A DNA stretch of 64,000 nucleotides from Maricaulis sp. Its GTDB lineage: Bacteria; Pseudomonadota; Alphaproteobacteria; Caulobacterales; Maricaulaceae. This document shows, one piece after another, positions 27,504-36,331 of the stretch. The position numbers were made by a program, and so were the translations under genes. The stretch's first letter is position 1; each line of letters opens with the position of its first letter. The stretch lies in NCBI RefSeq assembly GCF_030149425.1, contig NZ_JASBRQ010000051.1, positions 89,939 to 153,938 of the forward strand, given 5' to 3'. A model generated the notes under the pieces. The model was given only the letters and a program-made list of their open reading frames with translations, was not told where the DNA came from and made no database searches.

Positions 27504-28442
27504 TCAGGACTGCAGCCCTTTGCGCGGATTATAACCGCTCGGCGGCGACCAGGTCTGCAGAAACTCCTGCAGCGCTTCGTCGCGCTCGGGCAGCGCCACC
27601 ATCAGTCGGATGATCTGATCGCCGCGCTTGCCGCCACTTCCCGCAAATCCCTTGCCACGCAGGCGCAGAAGCCCGCCGCTCGAGGCGCCGGCTGGAACCC
27701 GCACCTCAACCATGCCGTCAATCGTCGGCACGCGCACCTTGGCCCCCAGCGCCGCCTCCTTGAGCGAGATCGGCAAATCAAGGCGCACATCCTGGCCATC
27801 ACGGGAAAAGAATTTGTGCTCGGCGACATCGATCTCGACCAGCACATCGCCGGGCTGACCGCCCATGCGTGAGGGATGACCCTGGCCGCGCAACCGCAGG
27901 ACCTGACCCTGCGAAGCACCGGCCGGCACGGCGATATCGACCGACCGTCCGCCGGGCACAACGACGCGATGCTTGCCGCCCTGGGCCGCTTGCATGAAAT
28001 CCAGCCTCAGGGTCTGGCGCACATCCTCGCCCTTGCTGCGCGGCGGTTGCTGCGCTGCCCCGGCGCCGCCGCTGGCACCCGTGAACAGGTCGGAGAAAAT
28101 ATCGCCCAGGTCCTCAAAACCGCGGCTGCCGCCAGTCCGGGTCTGGCGGAAATTGAATGGTCCGCGCTGGCCGCCCATGCCGGCACCGCCCATCCCCGCC
28201 CCCATTCCGGGCTGGTATTGCGAACCGAAACCGGCCCGGGCCGCAGCATCATAATCAGCCCGCTTGTCGGCATCGGAGAGCAGGTTGAAGGCGGCCGAGA
28301 CCTGTTTGAACTTTTCTTCCGCCGCCTTGTCGCCCGGATTGGCATCCGGGTGCAGCGCCTTGGCCAGCTTGCGATACGCCTTGCGAATCTCATCCTGGGA
28401 GGCGGATTTGCTCACGCCGAGCGTCTTGTAGGGATCTTCCAT
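27504..28442 (-). CDS. DnaJ-family co-chaperone (CbpA-like)
   Basis: 312 residues from the ATG at 28442 (MEDPYKTLGVSKSAS); the longer frame to 28502 is not needed. The J-domain contains the HPD tripeptide that stimulates DnaK ATPase (LAKALHPDANPGD). A Gly/Phe-rich linker (around residues 75-130) and two C-terminal substrate-binding beta domains (GRSVDIAVPAGASQGQVLRL) follow. There is no zinc-finger domain, which separates it from DnaJ itself and matches the CbpA/type-II group. Confidence 0.93.
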   Translation of the reverse strand: MEDPYKTLGVSKSASQDEIRKAYRKLAKALHPDANPGDKAAEEKFKQVSAAFNLLSDADKRADYDAAARAGFGSQYQPGMGAGMGGAGMGGQRGPFNFRQTRTGGSRGFEDLGDIFSDLFTGASGGAGAAQQPPRSKGEDVRQTLRLDFMQAAQGGKHRVVVPGGRSVDIAVPAGASQGQVLRLRGQGHPSRMGGQPGDVLVEIDVAEHKFFSRDGQDVRLDLPISLKEAALGAKVRVPTIDGMVEVRVPAGASSGGLLRLRGKGFAGSGGKRGDQIIRLMVALPERDEALQEFLQTWSPPSGYNPRKGLQS

Positions 28443-28511
28443 GCGCGGGGTCCGTCGGGCCTGTCTACCCCCTGCATGTAAGCGTCTTCGCGCCAATCGC
28501 AAAGGCCGCCC

Positions 28512-31500
28512 TCACAGCGTGATGTCAGCGCGGGCTGAAAGTTCGGGACCATACTCGCGGGAAATCTGCGCCACCGACAGGTTCAGCCCGCTGGCCGGCA
28601 GATCCAGAGCCGCCAATGCGCCCTGCCAGAAGGGCTGTTCGACCCGCTCCTGCAAGATAACGCCCGACGGCCCGGACAAGGTCAGCTGATAGGCCTCTTC
28701 GGCCTCGCCGAGCGGGACATCCGCTGCCACCCAGTTATCGCCATCGACACGCGTCCGGCGCACCCAGCTGGCGAGCAGCATGTCTCCGCTCCGCCGCCAG
28801 CGCAGGTGCACTGGCGCATAACAGCGCAAACCACGCCGCTGTGCCGTGACCACCTCCATCCCCGCGCTCGACTGCGCACTGCCAGCGGGCCAGGCCCGCA
28901 GCGTGACATCCAGGCCGGTCTCGTGCGCCGCGAGCGCGACGGGCACCAGCGCATGATCGAGCACGACCAGTCGCGCGCCCATCAAAGCGCCCTGGGGCGA
29001 ACTCCCCGCCTGCCCGCGCAACAGACCCGTTAAACGGTAGCACCGCTCGCCGATCAGTTCGGCGCGGGCAAAATCAAGCACTTCCCACTCGCCCTCGGCC
29101 TGTTCGACCGCGATGCGATTGCGGCCGGCGAGCACATCGCGCCCGTCACGGCTGTCCAATTGCCCGCCATAAAGCGCCACCTCGATGACCCCGGCACGGT
29201 CCCAATACCCGGCGGGGCCCGGAGCCAGATCGGCAAGCAGCTCCCCCATAATGCCCGGTTGCAGCGCCTCGCCGCGGGGATCGAAATGGACCGCATCGGT
29301 GGAGATGGCCAGCGCGACCGGGGCCGACCAGGGCGCTCCGAAACACGCCGCCAGCAATCCCTCAGGATGGCGATCAATCAGCGCGATCTCGGGCCGGGCC
29401 GGCGGCAGCGGCGGGTCTGCAGCGACCCCGGCCTGGCTGCCGGCGAGCGTGGGACCGGCATGCGTCGCAAGCTGCAGCTGCGCGGTGCGGGCGCTGTCTC
29501 CCTGCACCGCTGTGATCCGGTAGTCCTGCCCCTGAAAACCGATCCTGTCGCCCGGCTGCACCCCCAGTGCCGAGGGCGGCAGACCGATCACCAGGCCGGA
29601 CCGGGCCATCGACGTGCGCGCAAAGTGACGCTCTGCCCAGTCTTGCGCCAGGGACGGGTCGGCCAGGACAGGTGCCGAAACGGTCTCGACCCCCGCCCGT
29701 CCAGCCGCCTGGCGGGCGCTGGCGACAGCCGGCATATAGTCGGCGCTGTCATCTATATAATAGAGGCGCGTATCGCGGCTGTGATCATCCATCGCCCCTT
29801 GGCGCACCTGAACATCACCGCCATCCATGACCCGGCCATCGCTCAAGACATAGGCATCCGCCGGGCGGCCTGCGGACCGGATATCGAGACCGCTGGCGGT
29901 CTCGATGACGCTGAGATCGAACAACTCCACAAGGGGGGCAAGCGCTGAGCGGCCCGAGCCGGCCTGCCCCAGCACATAGCCGGAGACCAGATCGTCCACG
30001 GCGGTCACATCAACGCCCGCAATGGCGCAGTCCGCCGCGATATCAGCGACGATCTCCGCCACCGGCACCAGACCGGCCCGGCCGTTGAGCCAATGTCCCA
30101 GGCGCCAATTCGCCCCGTCAGCCCAGATCTCGCTGCGGGCGGGAAAGTCCGGCCAGGGCCGGGCATCAAAAGCCCAGACATGGATCCAGTCCGCTTCAAT
30201 CATCGCCGCGCCATAGAGCGGCGATACCGGATTGTGCGGGCCGCTGGCCGACCAGTGCGCCAGCAGCGCCTCCAGCCCCCGGCGCTGGATCAGGTCATCC
30301 CGCTCGCCACTGGAAAAATGCGGGAGTGCACTTTCCGCGCTCTTGGGGTCAAAAAACACATTGGGCTGGTTGGCGCCCTTGTCGGTTGCCGGCAAACCGA
30401 TCTCGGTCAGCCAGACCGGCTTGCTCATGGGCACCCAGCCGGTCGGCGCCGTAGTCCGGACCCCGCCGGGCCGGTCATGATGGGGCGATGACCACCAGCT
30501 CACCAGGTCCTTCACGCGCCAGATCCAGGCCTCCCCCTGACCATCTGTGATCGCCGTTCGATCCTGATTGGCCCGATCTTCTTCGGATGCGTAATACCAG
30601 TCAAAACCCTCACCCCCGGCGATGTTGGCTGCGAGATAGTCCCGGTCATGCGGCGAGCCGGCCGCCGCATCGGCATGGCTCTGCCCATCGCGCCAGTCCG
30701 ACAGCGGTGCATACCAGTCGATGGCCACGGCATCGATCGCGGGATCGGACCAGAGCGGATCAAGATGGAAGTATTTTTCTCCGTTCGAACCGGTCCCGCC
30801 ATACTCGGTCCAGTCCGCCGCATAGGACAGACGGGTATTCGGCCCCAATAGCTGGCGGGCCTCTGCCGCCAGGGTTCTGAGATGATCAACGGCGGGAAAG
30901 TCATCGCCGTCCCGGGAGGTGGTCAATCCGATCATTTCAGAACCGATCAGGAACCCCTCGACCCCGCCGGCGGCCTTGGCCAGAGCCGCGCAGTGCAGGA
31001 TGAAGCGATTGAAGCGCCACTCGGCCGGCCCGTCATAGGCCACCTCCTGTTCGGAGACGGCAAAATCGGACGCCCGCGCCGTACCGAAGAACTGCGCCAC
31101 ATCTGCGCCCACGGCTGGCGACCCGGCCGCCGTGATCCGGCCGCGCCAGGGAAAGGCCGCCTGCTCGGCACCGCCATAGGGATCCGGACGGGCATTGCCC
31201 GGAGCGATATCCATCAGCACGAAAGGATAAAGGATGACGCGAAAACCGCGCGCCTTGAGTTCGCCGATCAGAGCCATCACGCCGGCATCATCCGGAGTAC
31301 CGCCATAAACCGGCCGGTCACCGATCTGGCTGATCAGGTGCGCGCTTTGTCTGTCGGCCCCCGCGACCATCCAGCTGACCGGCCGGGTCAGCTTGTCGCG
31401 CCGCTCCACTCCGGGGTGCACCTCGCATGCACCACAGCGCAGATCAGTGCCGAACCAGGCGATGATCAGCTGGATGGAGCGGCAGGCGGGCAGATCTCGC

Positions 31501-32234
31501 TCGAGATCATCAAGCGCCGCAAGAACATCAGTCAAACCCCTCCCGTTATTGATATTTTCTGCCTGCTCTTCACCCGGACCAAGGCGCGCAAAAACCGGCT
31601 CCGGTGACAGCGCGAACTCGCCAGATCCGGGGATGAGATTGATGCCCTGAAGCCGGCGCTCCAGCCCCGCCGGATCGCGTGCCGCCCGGAACACCTCGAA
31701 GGACAGGTTGGGAATGCGATGACCGAATTCGTCCAGCGGCAAGTCTTCAAAAACGACATAGGCCGTTCCGCGAAATGCGGGCGCATCTGCGCCTTCCGTG
31801 GCGGCAATGACAGCGTCGGGCAATTGCGTTTGCGTGCCGCGATACAGGCGCGCCGTGTAGCGGCTGAGATCCAGCAAGGCGCCATTGGCCCAGATGCGGC
31901 CAAGGCCGGATATTTCTCCCTCACAGAGGCCGACGGCGAAGCTGATGGAATAGCTGTAACGGGTCTGGCGCGGTCCACCCTTGCCGCCGGTTTCCTCACG
32001 CGCTTCGCGATAGCGCGAGGCCCAGATCACCTGCCCGGCGATCCGCCCGCGCCCCCACAATCGCGGCATGGGTGCACCATCGCTGGACGTCTGCACCGGC
32101 AGCTCCGGCATGCGCGGGCCAGTTACTTCGGGAGCGAATAATGTATTCAAGCCCCATTGCACAGCATAGCGCGCGCCCCAGTTTACCAGGATGCGGCCAA
32201 GATTGACCCCGGCGGTCAGAAGCAATTGTCCCAT
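28512..32234 (-). CDS. GTA baseplate hub / host-specificity protein (g15)
   Basis: 1,240 residues from the ATG at 32234, which overlaps the g14 stop in TGATG. This is the largest GTA protein, matching the RcGTA g15 megatron in position and size class. The N-terminus (GQLLLTAGVNLGRILVNWG) is a hydrophobic stretch typical of this protein. A glycoside-hydrolase-like TIM-barrel region lies at about 380-700 (YAADWTEYGG, AIDWYAPLSDWRDGQSHAD, WLTEIGLPATDKG), followed by phage tail-protein-like domains. It forms the tail tip and is thought to contact the recipient envelope. It is the last gene of the cluster. Confidence 0.93.
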   Translation of the reverse strand: MGQLLLTAGVNLGRILVNWGARYAVQWGLNTLFAPEVTGPRMPELPVQTSSDGAPMPRLWGRGRIAGQVIWASRYREAREETGGKGGPRQTRYSYSISFAVGLCEGEISGLGRIWANGALLDLSRYTARLYRGTQTQLPDAVIAATEGADAPAFRGTAYVVFEDLPLDEFGHRIPNLSFEVFRAARDPAGLERRLQGINLIPGSGEFALSPEPVFARLGPGEEQAENINNGRGLTDVLAALDDLERDLPACRSIQLIIAWFGTDLRCGACEVHPGVERRDKLTRPVSWMVAGADRQSAHLISQIGDRPVYGGTPDDAGVMALIGELKARGFRVILYPFVLMDIAPGNARPDPYGGAEQAAFPWRGRITAAGSPAVGADVAQFFGTARASDFAVSEQEVAYDGPAEWRFNRFILHCAALAKAAGGVEGFLIGSEMIGLTTSRDGDDFPAVDHLRTLAAEARQLLGPNTRLSYAADWTEYGGTGSNGEKYFHLDPLWSDPAIDAVAIDWYAPLSDWRDGQSHADAAAGSPHDRDYLAANIAGGEGFDWYYASEEDRANQDRTAITDGQGEAWIWRVKDLVSWWSSPHHDRPGGVRTTAPTGWVPMSKPVWLTEIGLPATDKGANQPNVFFDPKSAESALPHFSSGERDDLIQRRGLEALLAHWSASGPHNPVSPLYGAAMIEADWIHVWAFDARPWPDFPARSEIWADGANWRLGHWLNGRAGLVPVAEIVADIAADCAIAGVDVTAVDDLVSGYVLGQAGSGRSALAPLVELFDLSVIETASGLDIRSAGRPADAYVLSDGRVMDGGDVQVRQGAMDDHSRDTRLYYIDDSADYMPAVASARQAAGRAGVETVSAPVLADPSLAQDWAERHFARTSMARSGLVIGLPPSALGVQPGDRIGFQGQDYRITAVQGDSARTAQLQLATHAGPTLAGSQAGVAADPPLPPARPEIALIDRHPEGLLAACFGAPWSAPVALAISTDAVHFDPRGEALQPGIMGELLADLAPGPAGYWDRAGVIEVALYGGQLDSRDGRDVLAGRNRIAVEQAEGEWEVLDFARAELIGERCYRLTGLLRGQAGSSPQGALMGARLVVLDHALVPVALAAHETGLDVTLRAWPAGSAQSSAGMEVVTAQRRGLRCYAPVHLRWRRSGDMLLASWVRRTRVDGDNWVAADVPLGEAEEAYQLTLSGPSGVILQERVEQPFWQGALAALDLPASGLNLSVAQISREYGPELSARADITL

Positions 32235-32677
32235 CAGATCTTGATCTCCGGAAAACGGAAACAGGCGGCCTGGCGGCGCATCCACCAGCGGGTCAAAGCG
32301 GTTTCCGTCACGGCCCGTCCCCAATAGGCATGGATAATCCAGCCGGGCCGTGAGAGCACCGCGCAATGCCGCGCCGGTCCATCCAGGCGCGGGCGAAACA
32401 AAAGGACGTCGCCCGGCAGAGGGGTAAAGGGATCAATCTCGATCAGATGCCGGCGTGCCGCGAGAAGCAGGCTCTCGCCTTCCCCCTCCTCGGCCCAGCC
32501 CGGCGCATAGGGCGGGACCGGTTCGGCCTCTTCGCCATAGAAGGCGCGCCATACACCCCGGACCAGACCGAGACAGTCACTGCCCCGGCCGCGCAGCGAG
32601 GCCTGGTGCTGGTAGGGCGTTCCGATCCAGCGCCGTGCCTCAGCCGCGATCAGCTTGCCCTGGCCGGCGGCACTCAT
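32234..32677 (-). CDS. GTA NlpC/P60-type cell-wall peptidase (g14)
   Basis: 147 residues of the NlpC/P60 family. The catalytic Cys lies in GRGSDCLGLVRGVW and the catalytic His in the GPARHCAVL segment, with a further His in WIIHAYWG. In RcGTA this peptidase sits in the tail and cuts peptidoglycan during DNA delivery. It overlaps g13 by four bases and g15 by one. Confidence 0.93.
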   Translation of the reverse strand: MSAAGQGKLIAAEARRWIGTPYQHQASLRGRGSDCLGLVRGVWRAFYGEEAEPVPPYAPGWAEEGEGESLLLAARRHLIEIDPFTPLPGDVLLFRPRLDGPARHCAVLSRPGWIIHAYWGRAVTETALTRWWMRRQAACFRFPEIKI

Positions 32678-33339
32678 CCGCCCAGCCCCCGGGAGCTGCC
32701 ATCGCGGCGCGTCTCGCTTTGCGGCGCGGCGATCAAGACATCATTGCCGATCATGTAGGGAAATCCGCGAAATTGGAGGCTGTTGCCAAAGCGGTCACGG
32801 CAGGTTGAAAACGCGCCATCACAGCCGCTGGAAAAACCGGGATGAGAGGCTGTAACACCGCAGCGCGCATCACCGAGAACGGCGTCACATCGGCGGGAAA
32901 ACACCCGCCCGGTGGTGCGCTCCAGCCGGTGCGCGGGACCGAGCCATTGCGCCTCGAAACGCCCGTCCCGGCGGCGCACCTCGCCCAGCTCGCCGCTGGC
33001 GATATGGACCCGCTCATCCGGGCTGGACCAGTCGAGCCGCCACAGCTCCACGCGGGCGCCGCTCCACAGCCCGTCCTTGAGATCCGCCTCGCTGAGGACA
33101 TCGGCATCCAGCGCTCCGGCGAGATCGGCCTGGCCGGGCGCCAGCCCCTCAGCCGTTTCCAGATCGGCACCGCCAAAACCGCTGCCGGCGCGATAGATCA
33201 GCCCGTCGATCAGCAAATCGCGGTCGTGATCGGTGAAACCGAAGACCTGGCCGTCACGGCGCTCGACCCGCCAGCCCCAGCACAGCGTGGTCACGCCGCT
33301 ATCAAGCGCGGCCTGGAAATGTGGTGACAGTGTCAGCAT
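32674..33339 (-). CDS. GTA tail hub protein, DUF2163 family (g13)
   Basis: 222 residues from the ATG at 33339 (MLTLSPHFQAALDSG), with GGTGAG before it. The family pattern TTLCWGWRVERRDGQVFGFTDHDRDL at the start is written here only in part: the key blocks are TLCWGWRVER and GFTDHDRDL. Near the C-terminus SRRCDAVLGDARCGV and GCDGAF supply several conserved cysteines, as in RcGTA g13, which binds an iron-sulphur cluster. It follows g12 by four bases and overlaps g14. Confidence 0.92.
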   Translation of the reverse strand: MLTLSPHFQAALDSGVTTLCWGWRVERRDGQVFGFTDHDRDLLIDGLIYRAGSGFGGADLETAEGLAPGQADLAGALDADVLSEADLKDGLWSGARVELWRLDWSSPDERVHIASGELGEVRRRDGRFEAQWLGPAHRLERTTGRVFSRRCDAVLGDARCGVTASHPGFSSGCDGAFSTCRDRFGNSLQFRGFPYMIGNDVLIAAPQSETRRDGSSRGLGG

Positions 33340-33343
33340 GAGC

Positions 33344-33967
33344 TCACCCGATAAGTTCGAGAATGGGCAGGCGGGAGAGCGTCGCCGCCTCGACATGATC
33401 GCGCTGGAAATCGAGCCGGTCGGTGTCAAAGCGCGCCGGACACTCAAAGATGAAACCGGCAGTTACCGGCATGCCCGCCGCGGGCGGTACGGCGAAACTG
33501 ATCACGCCGGTTGCCGCATCACAGCTGATCGCACTCTCAACCCCGTCCACAGCCGCCCGCACGCTCGCCTCGACCGGCTTGGTGACCGGGCGAGTCCAGT
33601 CATGGCCGCCATGGGCATAGGTCTTGGTCAGCGCGAACTGGGTTTGCACACCGTCACCGGTGCCAATCACCTGGTCGAGCGGAGCGGGATCGCGGTTCGG
33701 GGCACAGGACTTGTGATCGAAGGGATCGCGGAAACGGAAACCGTGCAGCGGGCCGCGGCGGGCCTCGAAAAAGGCAATCAGCGCATCGGCATCGGCCAGG
33801 CTTTGCACGCCCGGCGCTACATCCCAGCGTCTGCGGCTGTGCTGCCAGGGCGTGTTGCGCTCCTCGCGGCCCGATACCAGTGGCACGATTTCGGTGCGCC
33901 GCTCCGGCCCGCCCACCGCGCCCAGCGCGATGCGAAAGGGAAAGCTGACCTCGTGAAACCCGCTCAT
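33344..33967 (-). CDS. GTA distal tail protein, DUF2460 family (g12)
   Basis: 207 residues with the DUF2460 signature: FHEVSFPFRIALGAVGG at the N-terminus, then RRRWDVAPGVQSLADADAL and HGFRFRDPFDHKS. The RcGTA homologue forms the ring joining tail tube and hub. It overlaps g11 by four bases. Confidence 0.93.
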   Translation of the reverse strand: MSGFHEVSFPFRIALGAVGGPERRTEIVPLVSGREERNTPWQHSRRRWDVAPGVQSLADADALIAFFEARRGPLHGFRFRDPFDHKSCAPNRDPAPLDQVIGTGDGVQTQFALTKTYAHGGHDWTRPVTKPVEASVRAAVDGVESAISCDAATGVISFAVPPAAGMPVTAGFIFECPARFDTDRLDFQRDHVEAATLSRLPILELIG

Positions 33968-34473
33968 AGATACCGGCTCCCCCGGGCCACGGCGCGGGCC
34001 AGGGCGCGGGAGATACGCCCCTCTTCCCGCTCCACCCCGGCCGCATCGCTGCCCGCGGCGAGATGGATATTGACGGTGATGGCGCGACCGGCGGACTGGG
34101 AGATCTCGCCGCTATGCGCGGGGGTGAAGACTTCCGGGCCGTGCTCGCCGACGAGATAGCGTCCGCCCGCGGTCACCGGACCGCCCTCGGCGCGGGCGCC
34201 ATCAAGCGGCGGGGTAATCGCGCGCTGCAACCAGCCCTCGATCGGAGCGAGAACCAGGCGCTCGGCACTGAGCCGGGCAAGATCGGCGAGGATGCGCTCG
34301 GTCATGCGCTCGAAACTGTCGCCACCGGACCGCGCAGCGCGTTCCAGCGCATCCTCGATCTGCCGCCCGGCCCGGGTAAAGGCATCCTCCAGCGCTTCGG
34401 CCGATTGCGGCCCCGCCTCGTCCGCCCAATCGCCCAGCGCTGCGCCGGGCGGATCAAATCTGTCGTTTGTCAT
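33964..34473 (-). CDS. GTA tail tape measure protein, short (g11)
   Basis: 169 residues, shorter than typical tape measure proteins and than I recall for RcGTA g11 (about 220). The first two-thirds are helical with heptad-like Ala/Glu/Arg composition (ALEDAFTRAGRQIEDALERA). The C-terminus has the conserved block VTAGGRYLVGEHGPEVFTP, shared with phage tape measure C-termini. It is bracketed by g10.1 and g12 with four-base overlaps on each side. In siphophages tape measure length sets tail length, so a short tail is expected. Confidence 0.88.
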   Translation of the reverse strand: MTNDRFDPPGAALGDWADEAGPQSAEALEDAFTRAGRQIEDALERAARSGGDSFERMTERILADLARLSAERLVLAPIEGWLQRAITPPLDGARAEGGPVTAGGRYLVGEHGPEVFTPAHSGEISQSAGRAITVNIHLAAGSDAAGVEREEGRISRALARAVARGSRYL

Positions 34474-34649
34474 GGGACCTCGTCAGGGTATTTCGCACAC
34501 AAATCATTCAGCCCGGCGCGGGCCAGCGGCCGCGCCGCTTCGGAGGCCGTCAGGGCCCGCCATTCCGGCAGGCTGAGCTGCCAGAACACCGCCGGCGTGA
34601 GACCGCGGCTCAGGGCCCAGCGCAGGGCCATTTGCCAGGCCGGGCTCAC
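34470..34649 (-). CDS. GTA tail assembly chaperone, 59 residues (g10.1)
   Basis: A small gene with a GTG start at 34649, inside the end of g10, and a TGA at 34470-34472 that overlaps the g11 start (ATGA). The peptide starts VSPAWQMALRWALSRGLTP and contains FWQLSLPEWRALT, the hallmark of the phage tail assembly chaperone family TIGR02216/Phage_TAC_6 seen at this position in other GTAs. Because it is short and GTG-initiated it is easily missed. Coding is supported by the motif, the exact order between g10 and g11 and the stop/start overlaps at both ends. Confidence 0.88.
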   Translation of the reverse strand: MSPAWQMALRWALSRGLTPAVFWQLSLPEWRALTASEAARPLARAGLNDLCAKYPDEVP

Positions 34650-34906
34650 TCGCCCCCCGCCTGCAGACAGCGCGCGACGGCATCGGCCGCCGCCTCCGGG
34701 GCCAGCGGCCAGGCGGCGACATCAGCCTCATCAAGGACATGACCGCCCCCGCGCGCGAGCAGGGTAAGAAGGCGCACCAGCTCCCCGGTGCTCAGCCGGC
34801 TGACCGGACGGGCTTCCAGCTCGGCCAGTGCGCCCAGTGTCAGGCACAGCCGGTAGCGCCGGTCCGCAACGACCAGCTCGACCTCGCCACGCTGCGCATT
34901 GGCCAT
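34646..34906 (-). CDS. GTA tail assembly protein, DUF3356 family (g10)
   Basis: 86 residues from the ATG at 34906, which overlaps the g9 stop in TGATG. The start block MANAQRGEVELVV and the helical RLCLTLGALAELEARPVSRLS fit the gene-transfer-agent family protein (DUF3356/Phage_TAC_11). The homologue is thought to assist tail assembly with g10.1. It overlaps g10.1 by four bases. Confidence 0.87.
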   Translation of the reverse strand: MANAQRGEVELVVADRRYRLCLTLGALAELEARPVSRLSTGELVRLLTLLARGGGHVLDEADVAAWPLAPEAAADAVARCLQAGGE

Positions 34907-35322
34907 CAGATGACCTCGGCGCTCAGGGCACCGGCGGAGGACAGGGTCATCGACCACACCGCCTCACCATCATGCCGGCCGCTATAATCCAGCGCCGCGA
35001 TCAGGAAGGGTCCGGTCAGGCGGACGAAATCGGGGATGATCAATTGCCAGTTCGGCGCCGCCTGATCGAAAAAGGCCTGCCGCAGCCGGGCATCTGCCGC
35101 CGCATCGGTGAACACGCCCGCCCCGGAGACGGTACAGGCCTTGATGCCACTGCCGGCGAGCAGTTCGCGCCAGCTGCCCAGGCTCTGGTCATGGGTGATA
35201 TCAACCGGACGGGCATTGAAGGAGAGCGTCCGCGTGCGCAGACCGGCGACGGAGAGGAACCCCTCCGGTACGCCGCCATCGCCGATCTTGATCAGCATGT
35301 CTTTTCCCGCCTGGACGGTCAT
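34906..35322 (-). CDS. GTA major tail protein (g9)
   Basis: 138 residues of the TP901-1-type phage major tail family. Signatures are VQAGKDMLIKIGDGG at the N-terminus, ARPVDITHDQSLGSWRELL in the middle, and GPFLIAALDYSGRHDGEAV near the end. It should polymerise into the tail tube. It overlaps g8 by four bases. Confidence 0.95.
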   Translation of the reverse strand: MTVQAGKDMLIKIGDGGVPEGFLSVAGLRTRTLSFNARPVDITHDQSLGSWRELLAGSGIKACTVSGAGVFTDAAADARLRQAFFDQAAPNWQLIIPDFVRLTGPFLIAALDYSGRHDGEAVWSMTLSSAGALSAEVI

Positions 35323-35738
35323 GGGGCCACCTCTTCTGTGATCTGTTGCGTGAGCACGCGCAGCCGCACCAGGCCGCGCTGGATGCGGGGATTGGCGGTC
35401 TGGAAAACGTCGGTGTAGACGGGCTCGAGGGTCATCAGCACGGTTCCGGCCGGCATGACCGGCGACAGATCGCGCAGGATGGAGCGCAATTGCCCGGTCA
35501 CCGCCGCCGCATCGCCATCACGGCACCAGACATCCAGCGTCAAACGGCACTCGGTGAGATCCACCCCCTCTGCCCCGCGCGAGAGCAGGGTCATCCGCCC
35601 CCAGCTGGCATGGGGAAAGGCGAGATGGCGCGAGCGGCTGGCGGCCAGGCGAAGCGGATCGCCGAGCAGGGCCCGGGCGCCGGCATTGGCGGCCAGCGCG
35701 GTCTCTACAGCGGCCCGGATATCTTTCAGCGCGCTCAT
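35319..35738 (-). CDS. GTA tail terminator, DUF3168 family (g8)
   Basis: 139 residues with the DUF3168 pattern: ARALLGDPLRLAASRSRHLAFPH, of which the key blocks are ARALLGDP and FPHASWG, followed by EGVDLTECRLTLDVWCRDG and the C-terminal RIQRGLVRLRVLTQ. The homologue caps the tail. Its start overlaps the end of g6 by four bases, so there is no room for a g7 gene between them. Confidence 0.9.
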   Translation of the reverse strand: MSALKDIRAAVETALAANAGARALLGDPLRLAASRSRHLAFPHASWGRMTLLSRGAEGVDLTECRLTLDVWCRDGDAAAVTGQLRSILRDLSPVMPAGTVLMTLEPVYTDVFQTANPRIQRGLVRLRVLTQQITEEVAP

Positions 35739-36331
35739 AGCGACACCCGCCGCCAGGGTGCGATCAGGCTGCGCACCGGGCCAGGCAGCCCGTCCTGGAT
35801 GCTGCCCCCGTTGCTATTGCCATCGGTAAACAGGCTCGCCGCGAGCACTTCTACCGCTTCCCGCAAGGGGCCGGGCACACTGTCCGCGGTATCGCCATAA
35901 CCGGCCCTAAAGCGGATTGCGATCCCGGCGGCAGGGCGGCCCGCTTGCGGAAACACGCTGTCCGGGCGCAACACGATCCGCCCCGGCTCCATGGCGCTGT
36001 CGATGAAATACGCGCTGGCCGGCCAGAGCGCGCTGGAGCCATCTGCCGCCGTGATGGTCACGCTCTCGACCGCGATCAGAGGTGGTTTGAGCAGTTTGAA
36101 CTGGGTCGCGAATGCACACAGGCGGCCATCGCCATCCCAGCTATCGCGCGTTTCCAGCCAGGTCTGGGTGAGAAACACGCGCCCGGTTTCCCGCTCGACC
36201 CGCTCGCGGGCAGCCGATATCAAGTGCGACAGGCGCTGATCGTGACCATTGTCGCTGATCCTCAGGCGCAGTTTAAGGCGTGCCAGATCGACCGGCTCTG
36301 AAGCCGGGGGCACAAGGAGTGACAGGGACAT
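35735..36331 (-). CDS. GTA head-tail adaptor, phiE125 gp8 family (g6)
   Basis: 198 residues. The family N-terminus PPASEPVDLARLKLRLRIS and the segment HLISAARERVERETGRVF are clear, and the C-terminus LPGPVRSLIAPWRRVSL is typical. It forms the ring joining portal to tail. The ATG at 36331 overlaps the ATG of the plus-strand gene at 36330 in CATG, with its ribosome site (GAGAGG) lying inside that gene. It is separated from g5 by 557 bases of opposite-strand genes, so it may need its own promoter or a transcript antisense to them. Confidence 0.9.
   Translation of the reverse strand: MSLSLLVPPASEPVDLARLKLRLRISDNGHDQRLSHLISAARERVERETGRVFLTQTWLETRDSWDGDGRLCAFATQFKLLKPPLIAVESVTITAADGSSALWPASAYFIDSAMEPGRIVLRPDSVFPQAGRPAAGIAIRFRAGYGDTADSVPGPLREAVEVLAASLFTDGNSNGGSIQDGLPGPVRSLIAPWRRVSL

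Noticed and set aside
34504..34740. A 78-codon frame overlapping g10 and g10.1
   Set aside because: It is in a different frame from both genes and is Arg/Pro/Gly-rich as expected of a shadow; the g10.1 frame carries the family motif.
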